64,000 nt of DNA from Alcaligenaceae bacterium SAGV5 (lineage in GTDB: Bacteria; Pseudomonadota; Gammaproteobacteria; Burkholderiales; Burkholderiaceae_B). Shown here piece after piece: positions 8,030 to 15,508 of this stretch (positions are counted from its first letter, which is position 1; each line of letters starts with the position of its first letter). The stretch spans positions 1,674,001 to 1,738,000 of the forward strand of contig SPDP01000001.1 in NCBI GenBank assembly GCA_009360345.1. The letters are read 5' to 3'. Under the pieces are notes generated by a model, which was given only the letters and a program-made list of their open reading frames with translations, did no database searches and was not told the DNA's origin. Both the position numbers and the translations under genes were made by a program.

Positions 8030-9316
8030 GTGTTCGCCCATCCCGTATCGCGCTGGCTGGCCCGGCGAGGCATCCACTTCTCCTGGGTCATGGTGGCGCT
8101 GGCCTTCCTGACCATGTTGTCGTCATCGGCGGCCTTGGGCCTGCCCGGCGCCTTCCTGCAACCGCTGTCCCGCGAGTTCGGCTGGAGCGTCGACCAGATC
8201 TCGTCCGCGCTGGCGGTACGTTTCGCGCTGTTCGGCCTGATGGGGCCGTTCTCCGCCATCCTGATGGAGCGCTACGGCCTGCGCCGCATCATGTGCACGG
8301 CCATGGTCCTGGTGGCATCCGGGCTGCTGCTGGCCACGCGCATGTCCGAGGTCTGGCATCTGGTGGCCCTGTGGGGGCTGCTGCTGGGGTTCGGCACCGG
8401 CCTGACGGCCGTGGTGCTGGGCGCGGTGGTCGCCACGCGCTGGTTCGACCAGCGGCGCGGGCTGGTGCTGGGCCTGCTGACGGCCAGCGCCGCCACGGGG
8501 CAACTGGTGTTCCTGCCGGTCGCGGCGTGGCTGATCGAGCACGTGGGCTGGCGCATGGCGGTGGTGCCGGTGGTGGCGTGCTGCCTGGCCGTGGCCGTGC
8601 TGGCTTTCCTGCTGGTGCGCGACCGTCCGCGGGACCTCGGCCTCGCGCCCTATGGCGCGGATCCGCACGCTCCGGTGGCCGCGCCCGCCATGTCGCGCCC
8701 GTCGTTCCTGGCGCCGCTCCAGGTGCTGCGCGGCGTCTCCGGCAACCGGACATTCTGGGTATTGTTCGGCACCTTCTTCGTCTGCGGCCTGAGCACCAAC
8801 GGCCTGATCCAGACGCACTTCATCTCGCTGTGCGGAGACTTCGGGCTGGCCGCGCTGCCGGCCGCCTCGGTGCTGGCGATGATGGGCGCGTTCGATTTCG
8901 TCGGCACCATCCTCTCGGGCTGGCTGTCCGACCGCTACGACAATCGCAAGCTGCTGTTCTGGTACTACGGCCTGCGCGGCCTGTCGCTGTTCTGGCTGCC
9001 GCACTCGGCGTTCACGCTGTATGGCCTGTCGCTGTTCGCGATGTTCTACGGCCTGGACTGGATCGCCACCGTGCCGCCCACGGTCAAGCTGGCGGCGGCC
9101 GAGTTCGGCAAGGAGAAGGCGGGCATGGTGTTCGGCTGGGTGTTCGCCGGCCACCAGGTCGGCGGCGCGATCGCCGCGTATGGCGCGGGGGTGGTCCGTA
9201 CGCAGATGCTGACCTACACCCCGGCCTTGTATGCCGCTGGCGCGGCCTGCCTGGTGGCCGCGCTGATCGTCTTCCTGATCCGCCGGCCGGCGGCGCCCCG
9301 CCTCGCGCCGGCCTGA
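8030..9316 (+). CDS. Major facilitator superfamily transporter
   Basis: Polytopic membrane protein of 428 residues with about twelve hydrophobic segments in two halves. The first half begins with GIHFSWVMVALAFLTML and contains the loop 2-3 region MERYGLRRIMCTAM; the middle cytoplasmic loop holds RDRPRDLGLAPYGAD, which is common in MFS carriers of the oxalate/formate and monocarboxylate antiporter-like group; the second half contains DFVGTILSGWLSDRYDNRK, the repeat of the A motif. It follows the TetR gene by 12 bases and converges with a hydrolase gene whose stop is 10 bases away. Substrate is unknown; an organic acid is the family-based guess. Confidence 0.8.
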   Translation: MFAHPVSRWLARRGIHFSWVMVALAFLTMLSSSAALGLPGAFLQPLSREFGWSVDQISSALAVRFALFGLMGPFSAILMERYGLRRIMCTAMVLVASGLLLATRMSEVWHLVALWGLLLGFGTGLTAVVLGAVVATRWFDQRRGLVLGLLTASAATGQLVFLPVAAWLIEHVGWRMAVVPVVACCLAVAVLAFLLVRDRPRDLGLAPYGADPHAPVAAPAMSRPSFLAPLQVLRGVSGNRTFWVLFGTFFVCGLSTNGLIQTHFISLCGDFGLAALPAASVLAMMGAFDFVGTILSGWLSDRYDNRKLLFWYYGLRGLSLFWLPHSAFTLYGLSLFAMFYGLDWIATVPPTVKLAAAEFGKEKAGMVFGWVFAGHQVGGAIAAYGAGVVRTQMLTYTPALYAAGAACLVAALIVFLIRRPAAPRLAPA

Positions 9317-9326
9317 CCCGCTGCCT

Positions 9327-10229
9327 TTACGCGGCGGCGCCGTGCCGCGCGAAGAAGCCGCACAGCTGGCGTCCCAGGAAATCTTCGCCCGTGTCGAAGT
9401 GGGCCATGATGGACATGTGGTTGTGGCGCGGCAGCATGAGGAACTGGTTCGCCCGGTGCCCGCATGCCCGCAGGCGGTGGAAGAACTCCGCGCCGTAGAC
9501 GTCCAGCAGCGGGTTCTCGTATTCGGCGATCGCCACGAACAGCGGGATGGCGGTTGGCGTCGCCATGCTGACCGGGGACAGCGCCTCGTACCGGCTTTCG
9601 TCGTTGCCGAAGTACGCGCGGACCCCGGCGGCGTTGGGGTTGGCCGGCAGCGCATCGGCACGCAGCCGGCCCGACAGGATGGCCGCTGCCCGCAGTCCCT
9701 CGCCCCGATAAGGCAGTTGCGGGTCGAGGGCATGGTGGGCGACGTGCGTGCCGCCCGCGCTATGGCCGATCACGAACATCCTCTCGGGATCGCCGCCGTG
9801 CGCGGCGATGTTCGTCCGCATCCACGCCAGCGCGCGTCCCAGGTCTTCGGCGCCGCCGGGATAGGGCGCGCCGGGCGCGAGCCGGTATTCCAGGTTGACG
9901 CCCAGGTAGCCCTGCCGGGCGAACCAGGTGGGGACGTTCGCGTACACGCGCGGGGCAATGTCCTTGTCCCCCCGCACGTAGGCGCCGCCATGCATGAACA
10001 CCACGACGGGCAGGGGGCCGGCGAAGGCTGCGTCGCGGTAGAGGTCCAGGACGTGGCGCGGGTCGGGCCCGTAGGCGAGGTTGCGCGTGCAGGCCGGGCC
10101 CGCCGCTGCCGTTGCTTCCAGCAAGGGCGCATAGGCCTCCAGCACCTGGTCCCGATGCGTCCGGATATCGTCGCCCCAGGCCGGGCCGATGCGCGCCAGC
10201 AGCGCGTCCACCGCCTGAGCCGCGTTCAT
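9327..10229 (-). CDS. Alpha/beta hydrolase (HSL/BD-FAE-like esterase)
   Basis: Soluble hydrolase of 300 residues. The start is the ATG at 10229, which overlaps the stop of the upstream TetR gene in an ATGA arrangement. The oxyanion-hole motif HGGAYVRGD and the nucleophile elbow GHSAGG place it in the hormone-sensitive-lipase/arylesterase group; the catalytic acid is probably in AEYENPLLD and the histidine in PRHNHMS. Such enzymes hydrolyse esters or formamides (kynurenine formamidase-like proteins look similar). It is the last gene of a leftward operon Rid - TetR - hydrolase, opposite a diiron protein, so it probably acts in the same catabolic route. Substrate unknown. Confidence 0.75.
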   Translation of the reverse strand: MNAAQAVDALLARIGPAWGDDIRTHRDQVLEAYAPLLEATAAAGPACTRNLAYGPDPRHVLDLYRDAAFAGPLPVVVFMHGGAYVRGDKDIAPRVYANVPTWFARQGYLGVNLEYRLAPGAPYPGGAEDLGRALAWMRTNIAAHGGDPERMFVIGHSAGGTHVAHHALDPQLPYRGEGLRAAAILSGRLRADALPANPNAAGVRAYFGNDESRYEALSPVSMATPTAIPLFVAIAEYENPLLDVYGAEFFHRLRACGHRANQFLMLPRHNHMSIMAHFDTGEDFLGRQLCGFFARHGAAA

Positions 10230-10969
10230 AGGGCCGCCAGCCGCGGCTGGCGCGGATTCCTGGCGCGCGGCTCCGGGGGCGGGGCCAGCACCGCGCACAT
10301 GACGAACTCGACCACGGCGCGCCAATGGTTGATCATCGACGCGGTGGTGTCGGCCTTGTCCTTGGGCCACAGCGTCCGGATGTTCGACGACACGTTGAAG
10401 AAATGCACGCAGGCGCCCATGATGTTGACGGCCGCATGGCCCGGGTCCTGCTGCCGGAACGAGCCGTCCGCCACGCCGCGTTCGAGGATGTCGGCCAGTG
10501 TCCGGTACAGCTTGCCGCCGTTGCGGTTGTAGAACGCGCCGTCGTTCTGGATGTTCTCCAGCGCGAACAGCGGGCCCAGGTGGGGCTTGGCGACCATCTG
10601 CTGCAGCAGTCTTTCCACGAAGGCATGCAGGGCGTCGACGGGGGGAAGCTTGCGCAGGGAACTGAAGTCCATCCCTTGTTCGCGATCCTGGAACACGCGG
10701 TCGAGCACCGCCTGGTACAGGGCCTCCTTGGTGTCGAAGTAGTAGTGGATCATCGCCTTGGTGACGCCGCTGCCCGCGGCGATTTCCTCGGTGCGGGTGC
10801 TGCGCAGTCCATCGCGGGCGAAGATCTTCTCGGCCGAATCGAGGATCGCGCTGCGGGTGGCGACGCTGTCGCGCACGGCCTTGCGCGGAGTGGGGGAGGC
10901 CTTCTGGCGGAGAGGCGAAGTGCGTGATGCCATGGAGCGGTCTTTGGAAGGGCGGCCGATGGCGTTCAT
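10226..10969 (-). CDS. TetR/AcrR family transcriptional regulator
   Basis: Regulator of 247 residues. The start is placed at the ATG at 10969 because it forms an ATGA overlap with the stop of the Rid-family gene; an ATG at 11002 and one at 10933 are also in frame. The N-terminus is a basic, flexible stretch (residues 1-40), followed by the HTH: ATRSAILDSAEKIFARDG, then TEEIAAGSGVTKAMIHYYF. The effector domain includes NIQNDGAFYNRNGGKLYR and FFNVSSNIRTLWP, features of a TetR C-terminal subgroup found near catabolic genes. It sits inside the leftward operon and is the obvious candidate to bind the two TAAC...GTTA palindromes at 11369-11386 and 11471-11492. Confidence 0.83.
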   Translation of the reverse strand: MNAIGRPSKDRSMASRTSPLRQKASPTPRKAVRDSVATRSAILDSAEKIFARDGLRSTRTEEIAAGSGVTKAMIHYYFDTKEALYQAVLDRVFQDREQGMDFSSLRKLPPVDALHAFVERLLQQMVAKPHLGPLFALENIQNDGAFYNRNGGKLYRTLADILERGVADGSFRQQDPGHAAVNIMGACVHFFNVSSNIRTLWPKDKADTTASMINHWRAVVEFVMCAVLAPPPEPRARNPRQPRLAAL

Positions 10970-11346
10970 AGTATCGCGACGGCTTCGATTTCGATCAGGC
11001 ATCCGGGCGTGACGAGGGACGAGACCTGTACTGTCGAACTGGCGGGCAGGGGGTCGGCGAAGACTTCGCGCCGGATGGTGGAATAGTCCGCGTAGCCTTC
11101 CAGCGTCGTGAGGAACGCGGTGATCTTGACCACGTCGGCCAGCGAACCGCCCGCCTCGCGCAGCAGCGCGTCCATGTTGGTGAAGATCTCCCGGGCCTGC
11201 CGGCCGAGGTCGCCGGGATGGTGGGCGTGGTCCGGATCGGCCCGCGCCAGCTGGCCCGATACGAAGATCATGTGTTTGCCGCCGGCGACGTCCAGCGCCT
11301 GGGAATAAGGGCGGCCCGATGGCCCGATGGGGGTCTTGATGATCAT
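10966..11346 (-). CDS. RidA/YjgF/YER057c family protein lacking the catalytic arginine
   Basis: Protein of 126 residues of the Rid superfamily, which form trimers with ligand clefts between subunits. Family landmarks are PSGRPYSQAL near the N-terminus, IFVSGQLA, the helix TNMDALLREAGGSLADVVKIT, and the closing IEIEAVAIL. In archetypal RidA the sequence PARSCVEV supplies the arginine that binds the substrate carboxylate in imine deamination; here the equivalent reads PASSTVQV, with Ser103 in that place. It is therefore more likely a non-RidA (Rid1-7) member with a pathway-specific role. First gene of the leftward operon, with a good AAGGAG before the ATG and its own TTGACA/TAGAAT promoter. Confidence 0.85.
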   Translation of the reverse strand: MIIKTPIGPSGRPYSQALDVAGGKHMIFVSGQLARADPDHAHHPGDLGRQAREIFTNMDALLREAGGSLADVVKITAFLTTLEGYADYSTIRREVFADPLPASSTVQVSSLVTPGCLIEIEAVAIL

Positions 11347-11368
11347 GGCGGTCTCCTTGTTCGTTAAA

Positions 11369-11416
11369 TAACTATCCGGTTGGTTAATTCTAAGCAGTGC
11401 GTCGCGGCGCTGTCAA
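11369..11416 (-). promoter_or_regulatory. Promoter of the Rid-TetR-hydrolase operon with palindromic operator
   Basis: On the minus strand TTGACA (11416-11411) and TAGAAT (11392-11387) are 18 bases apart, a near-consensus sigma-70 promoter. Immediately downstream, 11369-11386 is the palindrome TAACTATCCGGTTGGTTA (outer TAAC/GTTA, central CCGG). Its place over the transcription start is typical of a TetR-family operator. The start codon at 11346 follows with an AAGGAG box. Confidence 0.7.
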
Positions 11417-11438
11417 AGTCAGTGTTGAAAGAATTGTC

Positions 11439-11492
11439 TTGACAGGCTTCGACCCCGGTTTCTAGACTGTTAACTAATCAGTTGGTTAGTTA
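11439..11492 (+). promoter_or_regulatory. Promoter of the diiron-protein operon with palindromic operator
   Basis: TTGACA (11439-11444) and TAGACT (11463-11468) are 18 bases apart. From 11471 to 11492 lies a 22-bp palindrome with TAACTAA and TTAGTTA arms separated by TCAGTTGG, directly after the -10. Layout and core (TAAC...GGTTA) match the operator on the opposite strand at 11369-11386, so both operons are probably repressed by the TetR protein encoded at 10226-10969. The palindrome covers an ATG at 11492, which argues that translation begins later, at 11519. Confidence 0.7.
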
Positions 11493-11518
11493 TGAAAACG
11501 GAATCACAAGGAGCCGAG

Positions 11519-12433
11519 ATGTCAGCACAGCCATCGTCTTTCATGCCCGTAACCGGTTTTCCCGGAATTCCCGAACAGCGGTTTCCGCTGAACCTTGGCG
11601 AATCGCTGCCGCGGGTCGAACGCATCTGGACCGTCGCGAAGGGATCGAACTGGGATCCGGTCACGGACATCCCCTGGAACCAGCTGGACCTGGGCAAATA
11701 CACAGAGGAAGAGCTGTACGCGGCCCGCGTCTTCTGGAGCCGCCGCGCCTGGAGCGAGTACACCGGCCTGGCCGAATCGCCTACCGTGCTGCTGCGGTTC
11801 GCCTTCGAGGGAGGGCGTCCCGGCATGATCAAGCTGGCCCTGGCGACCAAGTTCATGGACGAGGCCAAGCATATCGAGGCTTCCTACCTGATGGCGGAGA
11901 AGCTGGGTGGCTACCTGCCCGAACCGCCGGAAGGGGCCCCTCGCAAGCGGCTGGTGGCGGGCCTGCGCGAGCGGGGCATGAATCCCGACTACACCCCCGA
12001 GGCCGTGCTGGCATGCTGGCACTGTGTCAGCGAGTACTTCGCGGTCGAGATATTCCGCGTCCGTTATCACCATACGACCGATCCCGTCGCGCGGGCCGTC
12101 CTCGGCCGCATCCTGGCAGACGAGGTCCGCCATATCGGCATGGGCTGGGAGTACCTGGCGTATCGCCTGCCGCAGGTCTCGGACGCGGTCCGCGAGAACG
12201 TGAGGACGGCCATGATCGATGTCATCGAGAATATCGAACTGGGCGGGTTCCATTCGTCGTCGAACGTCAACGAGGAGCAGGATCTGTTCGCGCGGCTCGA
12301 CCTCACGGTGGCCAAGGCCGGGCTGGGCGCGGCGCCTCCCGATGTCGAGCACGCGGCCTTCGTGTCCACGCTGGCCGAGATCCGGAGCAAGGCGGCCGGA
12401 CTGGGCATAGATCTGCCTGAATACACGTTGTGA
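11519..12433 (+). CDS. Ferritin-like diiron-carboxylate protein (R2-like), function unknown
   Basis: Protein of 304 residues, start chosen at ATG 11519 behind AAGGAG; the earlier in-frame ATG at 11492 lies within the operator. The helical core carries a pattern expected of diiron ferritin-like oxidases: Glu80 in WSEYTG, an E115-A-K-H118 pair in FMDEAKHIE, Glu172/Glu177 in SEYFAVE, and E202-V-R-H205 in ADEVRHIG. This resembles ribonucleotide reductase R2 and R2-like oxidases, but no C-terminal radical-transfer tail or partner R1 is visible. It could be an N- or C-oxygenase acting with the Rid-type protein and hydrolase encoded divergently. The reaction is unknown. Confidence 0.65.
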   Translation: MSAQPSSFMPVTGFPGIPEQRFPLNLGESLPRVERIWTVAKGSNWDPVTDIPWNQLDLGKYTEEELYAARVFWSRRAWSEYTGLAESPTVLLRFAFEGGRPGMIKLALATKFMDEAKHIEASYLMAEKLGGYLPEPPEGAPRKRLVAGLRERGMNPDYTPEAVLACWHCVSEYFAVEIFRVRYHHTTDPVARAVLGRILADEVRHIGMGWEYLAYRLPQVSDAVRENVRTAMIDVIENIELGGFHSSSNVNEEQDLFARLDLTVAKAGLGAAPPDVEHAAFVSTLAEIRSKAAGLGIDLPEYTL

Positions 12434-12519
12434 ACCGTGCCGGCCGGCTTGCGCCAGGCGCGGCCGGCCGGCGGCATCGCCGTCACGCGCGCCGTTCACC
12501 GGCTCTTGAGGATACGACC

Positions 12520-13494
12520 ATGATTCGCACTCTATGCATGCAAGCGGCCATCGGGATTTCGATCACCTGTATGACCTTGCCCGTCGCGCGGGCGGAGCAG
12601 TACCCCGATCGGCCGATCCGGTTCATCGTGCCTTTCGCGCCGGGCGGCACCGCCGATGTGCTGACGCGGGCGCTGGCCCAGAAGCTCGGCCAGCGGCTGG
12701 GCCAGCCCGTCATCGTGGAGAACCGGCCGGGGGCCAGTACCGCGATCGGCGTCAAGCACGCCGCGACGGCCGCGCCCGATGGCTACACCATCCTGTATGG
12801 CGGCGTCAGCTCCCAGGTCATGAATCCGCTCATCAACCGGGTCGATTTCGATCCGGTCAAGGACTTCACGCCCATCTCGCTGGTGAACTCGCTGCCCCTC
12901 GTGCTGGTGGTCCATCCGTCCCTGCCCGCGGCGGACTTCGCCCAGTTCCTGGCGTTGGCGAAGTCGCGCGCCCAACCCATCACCTATGCGTCGGCCGGGG
13001 CGGGCACGTCCAATCACCTGGCGGGGGAACTGCTCAAGAGCGCCGCGCACATTCCGCTGCTGCACGTCCCGTACAAGAGCAGCGCGCCGGCCTTGAACGA
13101 CCTCCTGGGCGGCCACGTCGACGCGATGTTCGACCTGGTGCTGACTTCGGCGCCGCAGGCGAAGCTGGGCAAGGTGCGCCCGCTCGCCATCACCAGCGCG
13201 CGGCGCAGCCCGTTGTTGCCCGACGTCCCTACCTTGCGGGAACTGGGGCTGCCCGAAGGCGAGGTCGATGTATGGACCGGCGTGTTCGGTCCCGCGGGCA
13301 TGCCGCCCGCGATCGTGGCGCGCCTGCACGACGAGATCGCCGCCATTCTGCGGTTGCCGGAGGTCCAGCAGCAGTTCGCCTCGCTGGGTGCCCTGGCCGA
13401 ACCCAGTACGCCGGAGCAACTGGGCGCGCTGCTGCGATCCGAGCTGGTGAAGTGGAAGCGGGTGGTCCGGGAAGCCAGGATAGGGGCCGATTGA
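12520..13494 (+). CDS. Bug-family tripartite tricarboxylate transporter substrate-binding protein
   Basis: Periplasmic solute-binding protein of 324 residues. Start at the ATG at 12520 gives a signal peptide ending near VARAEQYPDRPIRF; the longer frame from 12430 has no signal character. Family landmarks are PIRFIVPFAPGGTADVLTR, VENRPGAS, HVPYKSSAPALNDLLGGHVD and LPDVPTLRELG. Bug proteins bind small carboxylates or other organics and work with TctAB-type permeases, but are often encoded as orphans, as here. It follows the diiron gene by 86 bases containing a GC-rich hairpin (GCCGGCCG ... CGGCCGGC), so expression may be reduced relative to the first gene. Substrate unknown, probably the compound metabolised by the locus. 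Confidence 0.85.
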   Translation: MIRTLCMQAAIGISITCMTLPVARAEQYPDRPIRFIVPFAPGGTADVLTRALAQKLGQRLGQPVIVENRPGASTAIGVKHAATAAPDGYTILYGGVSSQVMNPLINRVDFDPVKDFTPISLVNSLPLVLVVHPSLPAADFAQFLALAKSRAQPITYASAGAGTSNHLAGELLKSAAHIPLLHVPYKSSAPALNDLLGGHVDAMFDLVLTSAPQAKLGKVRPLAITSARRSPLLPDVPTLRELGLPEGEVDVWTGVFGPAGMPPAIVARLHDEIAAILRLPEVQQQFASLGALAEPSTPEQLGALLRSELVKWKRVVREARIGAD

Positions 13495-13594
13495 TCGGCG
13501 GAGGCGGGCGGATTCCCTTGCCGGTGAATCAGGGTTTCCCTTAGGAATGCAGCGCATGAGCCTCCCGTTATGATGTATTGCCCTTTCCTATGGG

Positions 13595-13610
13595 TGGCAC
13601 TTGTTTTGCA
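13595..13610 (+). promoter_or_regulatory. Sigma-54 (-24/-12) promoter for dctPQM
   Basis: TGGCACT (13595-13601), four bases, then TTGCA (13606-13610) matches the sigma-54 consensus TGGCACR-N4-TTGCW with the invariant GG and GC separated by exactly 10 bases. It lies about 77 bases before the dctP start, leaving a normal leader. Transcription from it would need an AAA+ activator of the NtrC/DctD type, none of which is encoded in the window. Confidence 0.75.
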
Positions 13611-13686
13611 CCGGTTGCAGTCTCGTGACGCCTTATGACAGGACCGGTGCCGCCCGTGGGTTCCACACCACCCGGGAGACCCGCAC

Positions 13687-14775
13687 ATGCACCGCCGTTC
13701 CTTTCTGACCAAGGCAACCGTGGGCGCCGCCGCTGGCGGCGTGACGTTGGCAGCCCCTGTGTTCGCCCAGGACGCGCCCACCGTGACCTGGCGCCTTGCT
13801 TCCAGTTTTCCCCGCAGCGCCGACGCGATCTACAGCGGCGGCGAGGCCGTGGCCAAGTACGTGTCCGAGGCCACCGGCGGGAAGTTCACGATCCGGGCCT
13901 TTCCCGCCGGGGAAATCGTGCCCGCGCTGCAGGTGCTCGACAGCGTGCAGAACGGCACCATCGAATGCGGCCACAGCGCCTCTTATTACTACTACGGCAA
14001 GGACCCCACGCTCAGCTTCGACGCGGCGGTACCCTTCGGGCTCAACACGCGCCAGATGAACGCCTGGATGCGCCACGGCGACGGTCTCAAGCTGCTGCGC
14101 GAAGTCTTCAAGAAGTACAACGTCGTCAATTTCCCCTGCGGCTATACCGGCACGCAGATGGGCGGCTGGTTCCGCAAGGAGATCAAGTCGGTCGAGGACC
14201 TGAAGGGGCTGAAGTTCCGCGTCAGCGCATTCGCCGGCGCCGTGCTGTCCCGCCTGGGCGTGGTGCCGCAGCAGATCGCCGGCGGCGATATCTATCCGGC
14301 GCTGGAAAAGGGCACGATCGACGCGGCCGAATGGATAGGCCCCTACGATGACGAGAAGCTCGGTTTCCACAAGGTTGCCAAGAACTACTACTACCCAGGC
14401 TGGTGGGAAGGCACGCTGCAGGTGTCGCTGTATGTGAACCAGGACGCCTACAACAAGCTGCCCAAGCAGTACCAGGCCGTGCTGGACCAGGCGTGCGCCG
14501 CGGCCACCAACGACATGATCGCCAAGTACGACGCCGAGAATCCCGCGGCGCTGCGCCGGCTGATCTCGCAGGGCGCGCAGTTGCGGGCTTTTCCGAAACC
14601 GGTCATGGACGCCTGCTATGTCGAGGCCAACAAGCTCTACGCCGAGATGAGCGCCAAGAGCCCCGAGTTCAAGAAGGTCTATGACAGCATGGTTGCCTTC
14701 CGGAGCAATGTGCTGCCATGGTTCCGGGTGGCCGAGGGCAATTTCGACGGCTACATGTCCACCATCCGCAAGTAG
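13687..14775 (+). CDS. dctP: TRAP transporter substrate-binding protein (DctP/TakP-like)
   Basis: Periplasmic solute receptor of 362 residues. The N-terminus MHRRSFLTKATVGAAAGG is a twin-arginine-type signal peptide with AxA cleavage near VFAQD, common in TRAP receptors exported folded. WRLASSFPRSAD begins the mature domain; GTIECGHSASYYYYGKDPT and DAAEWIGPYDDEKLGFHK match the TakP subgroup, whose characterised member binds 2-oxo monocarboxylates such as pyruvate as dimers. The two membrane subunits follow at 14885 and 15508. A sigma-54 promoter lies upstream. Ligand assignment to 2-oxoacids is inference from family resemblance. Confidence 0.88.
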   Translation: MHRRSFLTKATVGAAAGGVTLAAPVFAQDAPTVTWRLASSFPRSADAIYSGGEAVAKYVSEATGGKFTIRAFPAGEIVPALQVLDSVQNGTIECGHSASYYYYGKDPTLSFDAAVPFGLNTRQMNAWMRHGDGLKLLREVFKKYNVVNFPCGYTGTQMGGWFRKEIKSVEDLKGLKFRVSAFAGAVLSRLGVVPQQIAGGDIYPALEKGTIDAAEWIGPYDDEKLGFHKVAKNYYYPGWWEGTLQVSLYVNQDAYNKLPKQYQAVLDQACAAATNDMIAKYDAENPAALRRLISQGAQLRAFPKPVMDACYVEANKLYAEMSAKSPEFKKVYDSMVAFRSNVLPWFRVAEGNFDGYMSTIRK

Positions 14776-14836
14776 GGGGTACCAGCGTGGCGCTACCTAC
14801 CCGGTTCCCCGCCACGCTCCTGAAGCAGGAATCGTT

Positions 14837-14862
14837 CGCCTGGCCTCGCGCCAGGCGTTTTT
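14837..14862 (+). terminator. Intra-operon hairpin with T-run between dctP and dctQ
   Basis: CGCCTGGC (14837-14844) pairs perfectly with GCCAGGCG (14850-14857) around a 5-base loop and is followed by TTTTT. It has the form of a rho-independent terminator placed between the receptor gene and the membrane subunit genes, and would make partial termination that yields excess binding protein. Confidence 0.65.
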
Positions 14863-14884
14863 CGTTCAGCATCGGTCTACAACC

Positions 14885-15508
14885 ATGAATGCTCTCCTCG
14901 CTTTTTCGCGCCTCGTCGACAAGCTGAACCTGCTTGTCGGCAAGGCCGTCACCTGGCTGACCCTGGTCGTGGTGGTCGTCAGCGCGGGCAACGCCATTGT
15001 GCGCAAGGTCTTCCACACCAGTTCCAACGCCTGGCTCGAGCTGCAGTGGTATCTGTTCGGCGCCATCTTCCTGCTGGCGGCGGGCTATACCCTGTTGAAG
15101 AACGAACATGTGCGCGTGGACATCGTCGCGCAGAAGCTGTCGCAGCGTACGCAGATCTGGATCGAGATTCTCGGGGTCGTGTTCTTCCTGATGCCGGCGT
15201 GCGTGCTGATCATGTGGCTGTCCTGGCCGGTGTTCGTCGACTCCTTCGTGACCGGTGAGCAGTCCTCCAATTCGGGCGGGCTGGTGCGCTGGCCCGTCAA
15301 GCTGCTGATTCCGGCCGGCTTTTTCCTGCTGGTGCTGGCCGGGCTCTCGCACCTGATCAAGTGCGTGGCCTTCCTGATGGGCAGGGGACCCGATCCGCGC
15401 GAGCGGGAGCGGGGCAAGACCGCGGAGGAAGAACTGGCCGAGGAAATCGCCCGCGAGGCGCGGGCACGCGAGGCCGCCGCTCACGGCGGCACGCAGGGAG
15501 GCCGCTGA
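14885..15508 (+). CDS. dctQ: TRAP transporter small permease subunit (DctQ)
   Basis: Small integral membrane subunit of 207 residues. The ATG at 14885 is chosen over the upstream in-frame ATG at 14681, which lies within dctP. Four hydrophobic helices are visible: TWLTLVVVVVSAGNAIV, LQWYLFGAIFLLAAGYTLL (with the conserved W-Y/L region), IEILGVVFFLMPACVLIMW, and LLIPAGFFLLVLAGLSHL. The motif HVRVDIVAQKLSQRTQIW between helices 2 and 3 is typical of DctQ. The C-terminus is long, charged and Glu/Arg/Ala rich (about residues 165-207). Its stop overlaps the dctM start (TGATG). Confidence 0.88.
   Translation: MNALLAFSRLVDKLNLLVGKAVTWLTLVVVVVSAGNAIVRKVFHTSSNAWLELQWYLFGAIFLLAAGYTLLKNEHVRVDIVAQKLSQRTQIWIEILGVVFFLMPACVLIMWLSWPVFVDSFVTGEQSSNSGGLVRWPVKLLIPAGFFLLVLAGLSHLIKCVAFLMGRGPDPRERERGKTAEEELAEEIAREARAREAAAHGGTQGGR

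Noticed and set aside
11492..11518. Start of the diiron protein at ATG 11492
   Set aside because: The codon lies inside the palindromic operator right after the -10, leaving almost no leader, whereas ATG 11519 has AAGGAG at correct spacing.
13044..13560. Possible second promoter or gene between the Bug gene and dctP
   Set aside because: Frames here are shadows of the Bug gene or lack start signals; the only convincing element is the sigma-54 promoter at 13595-13610.
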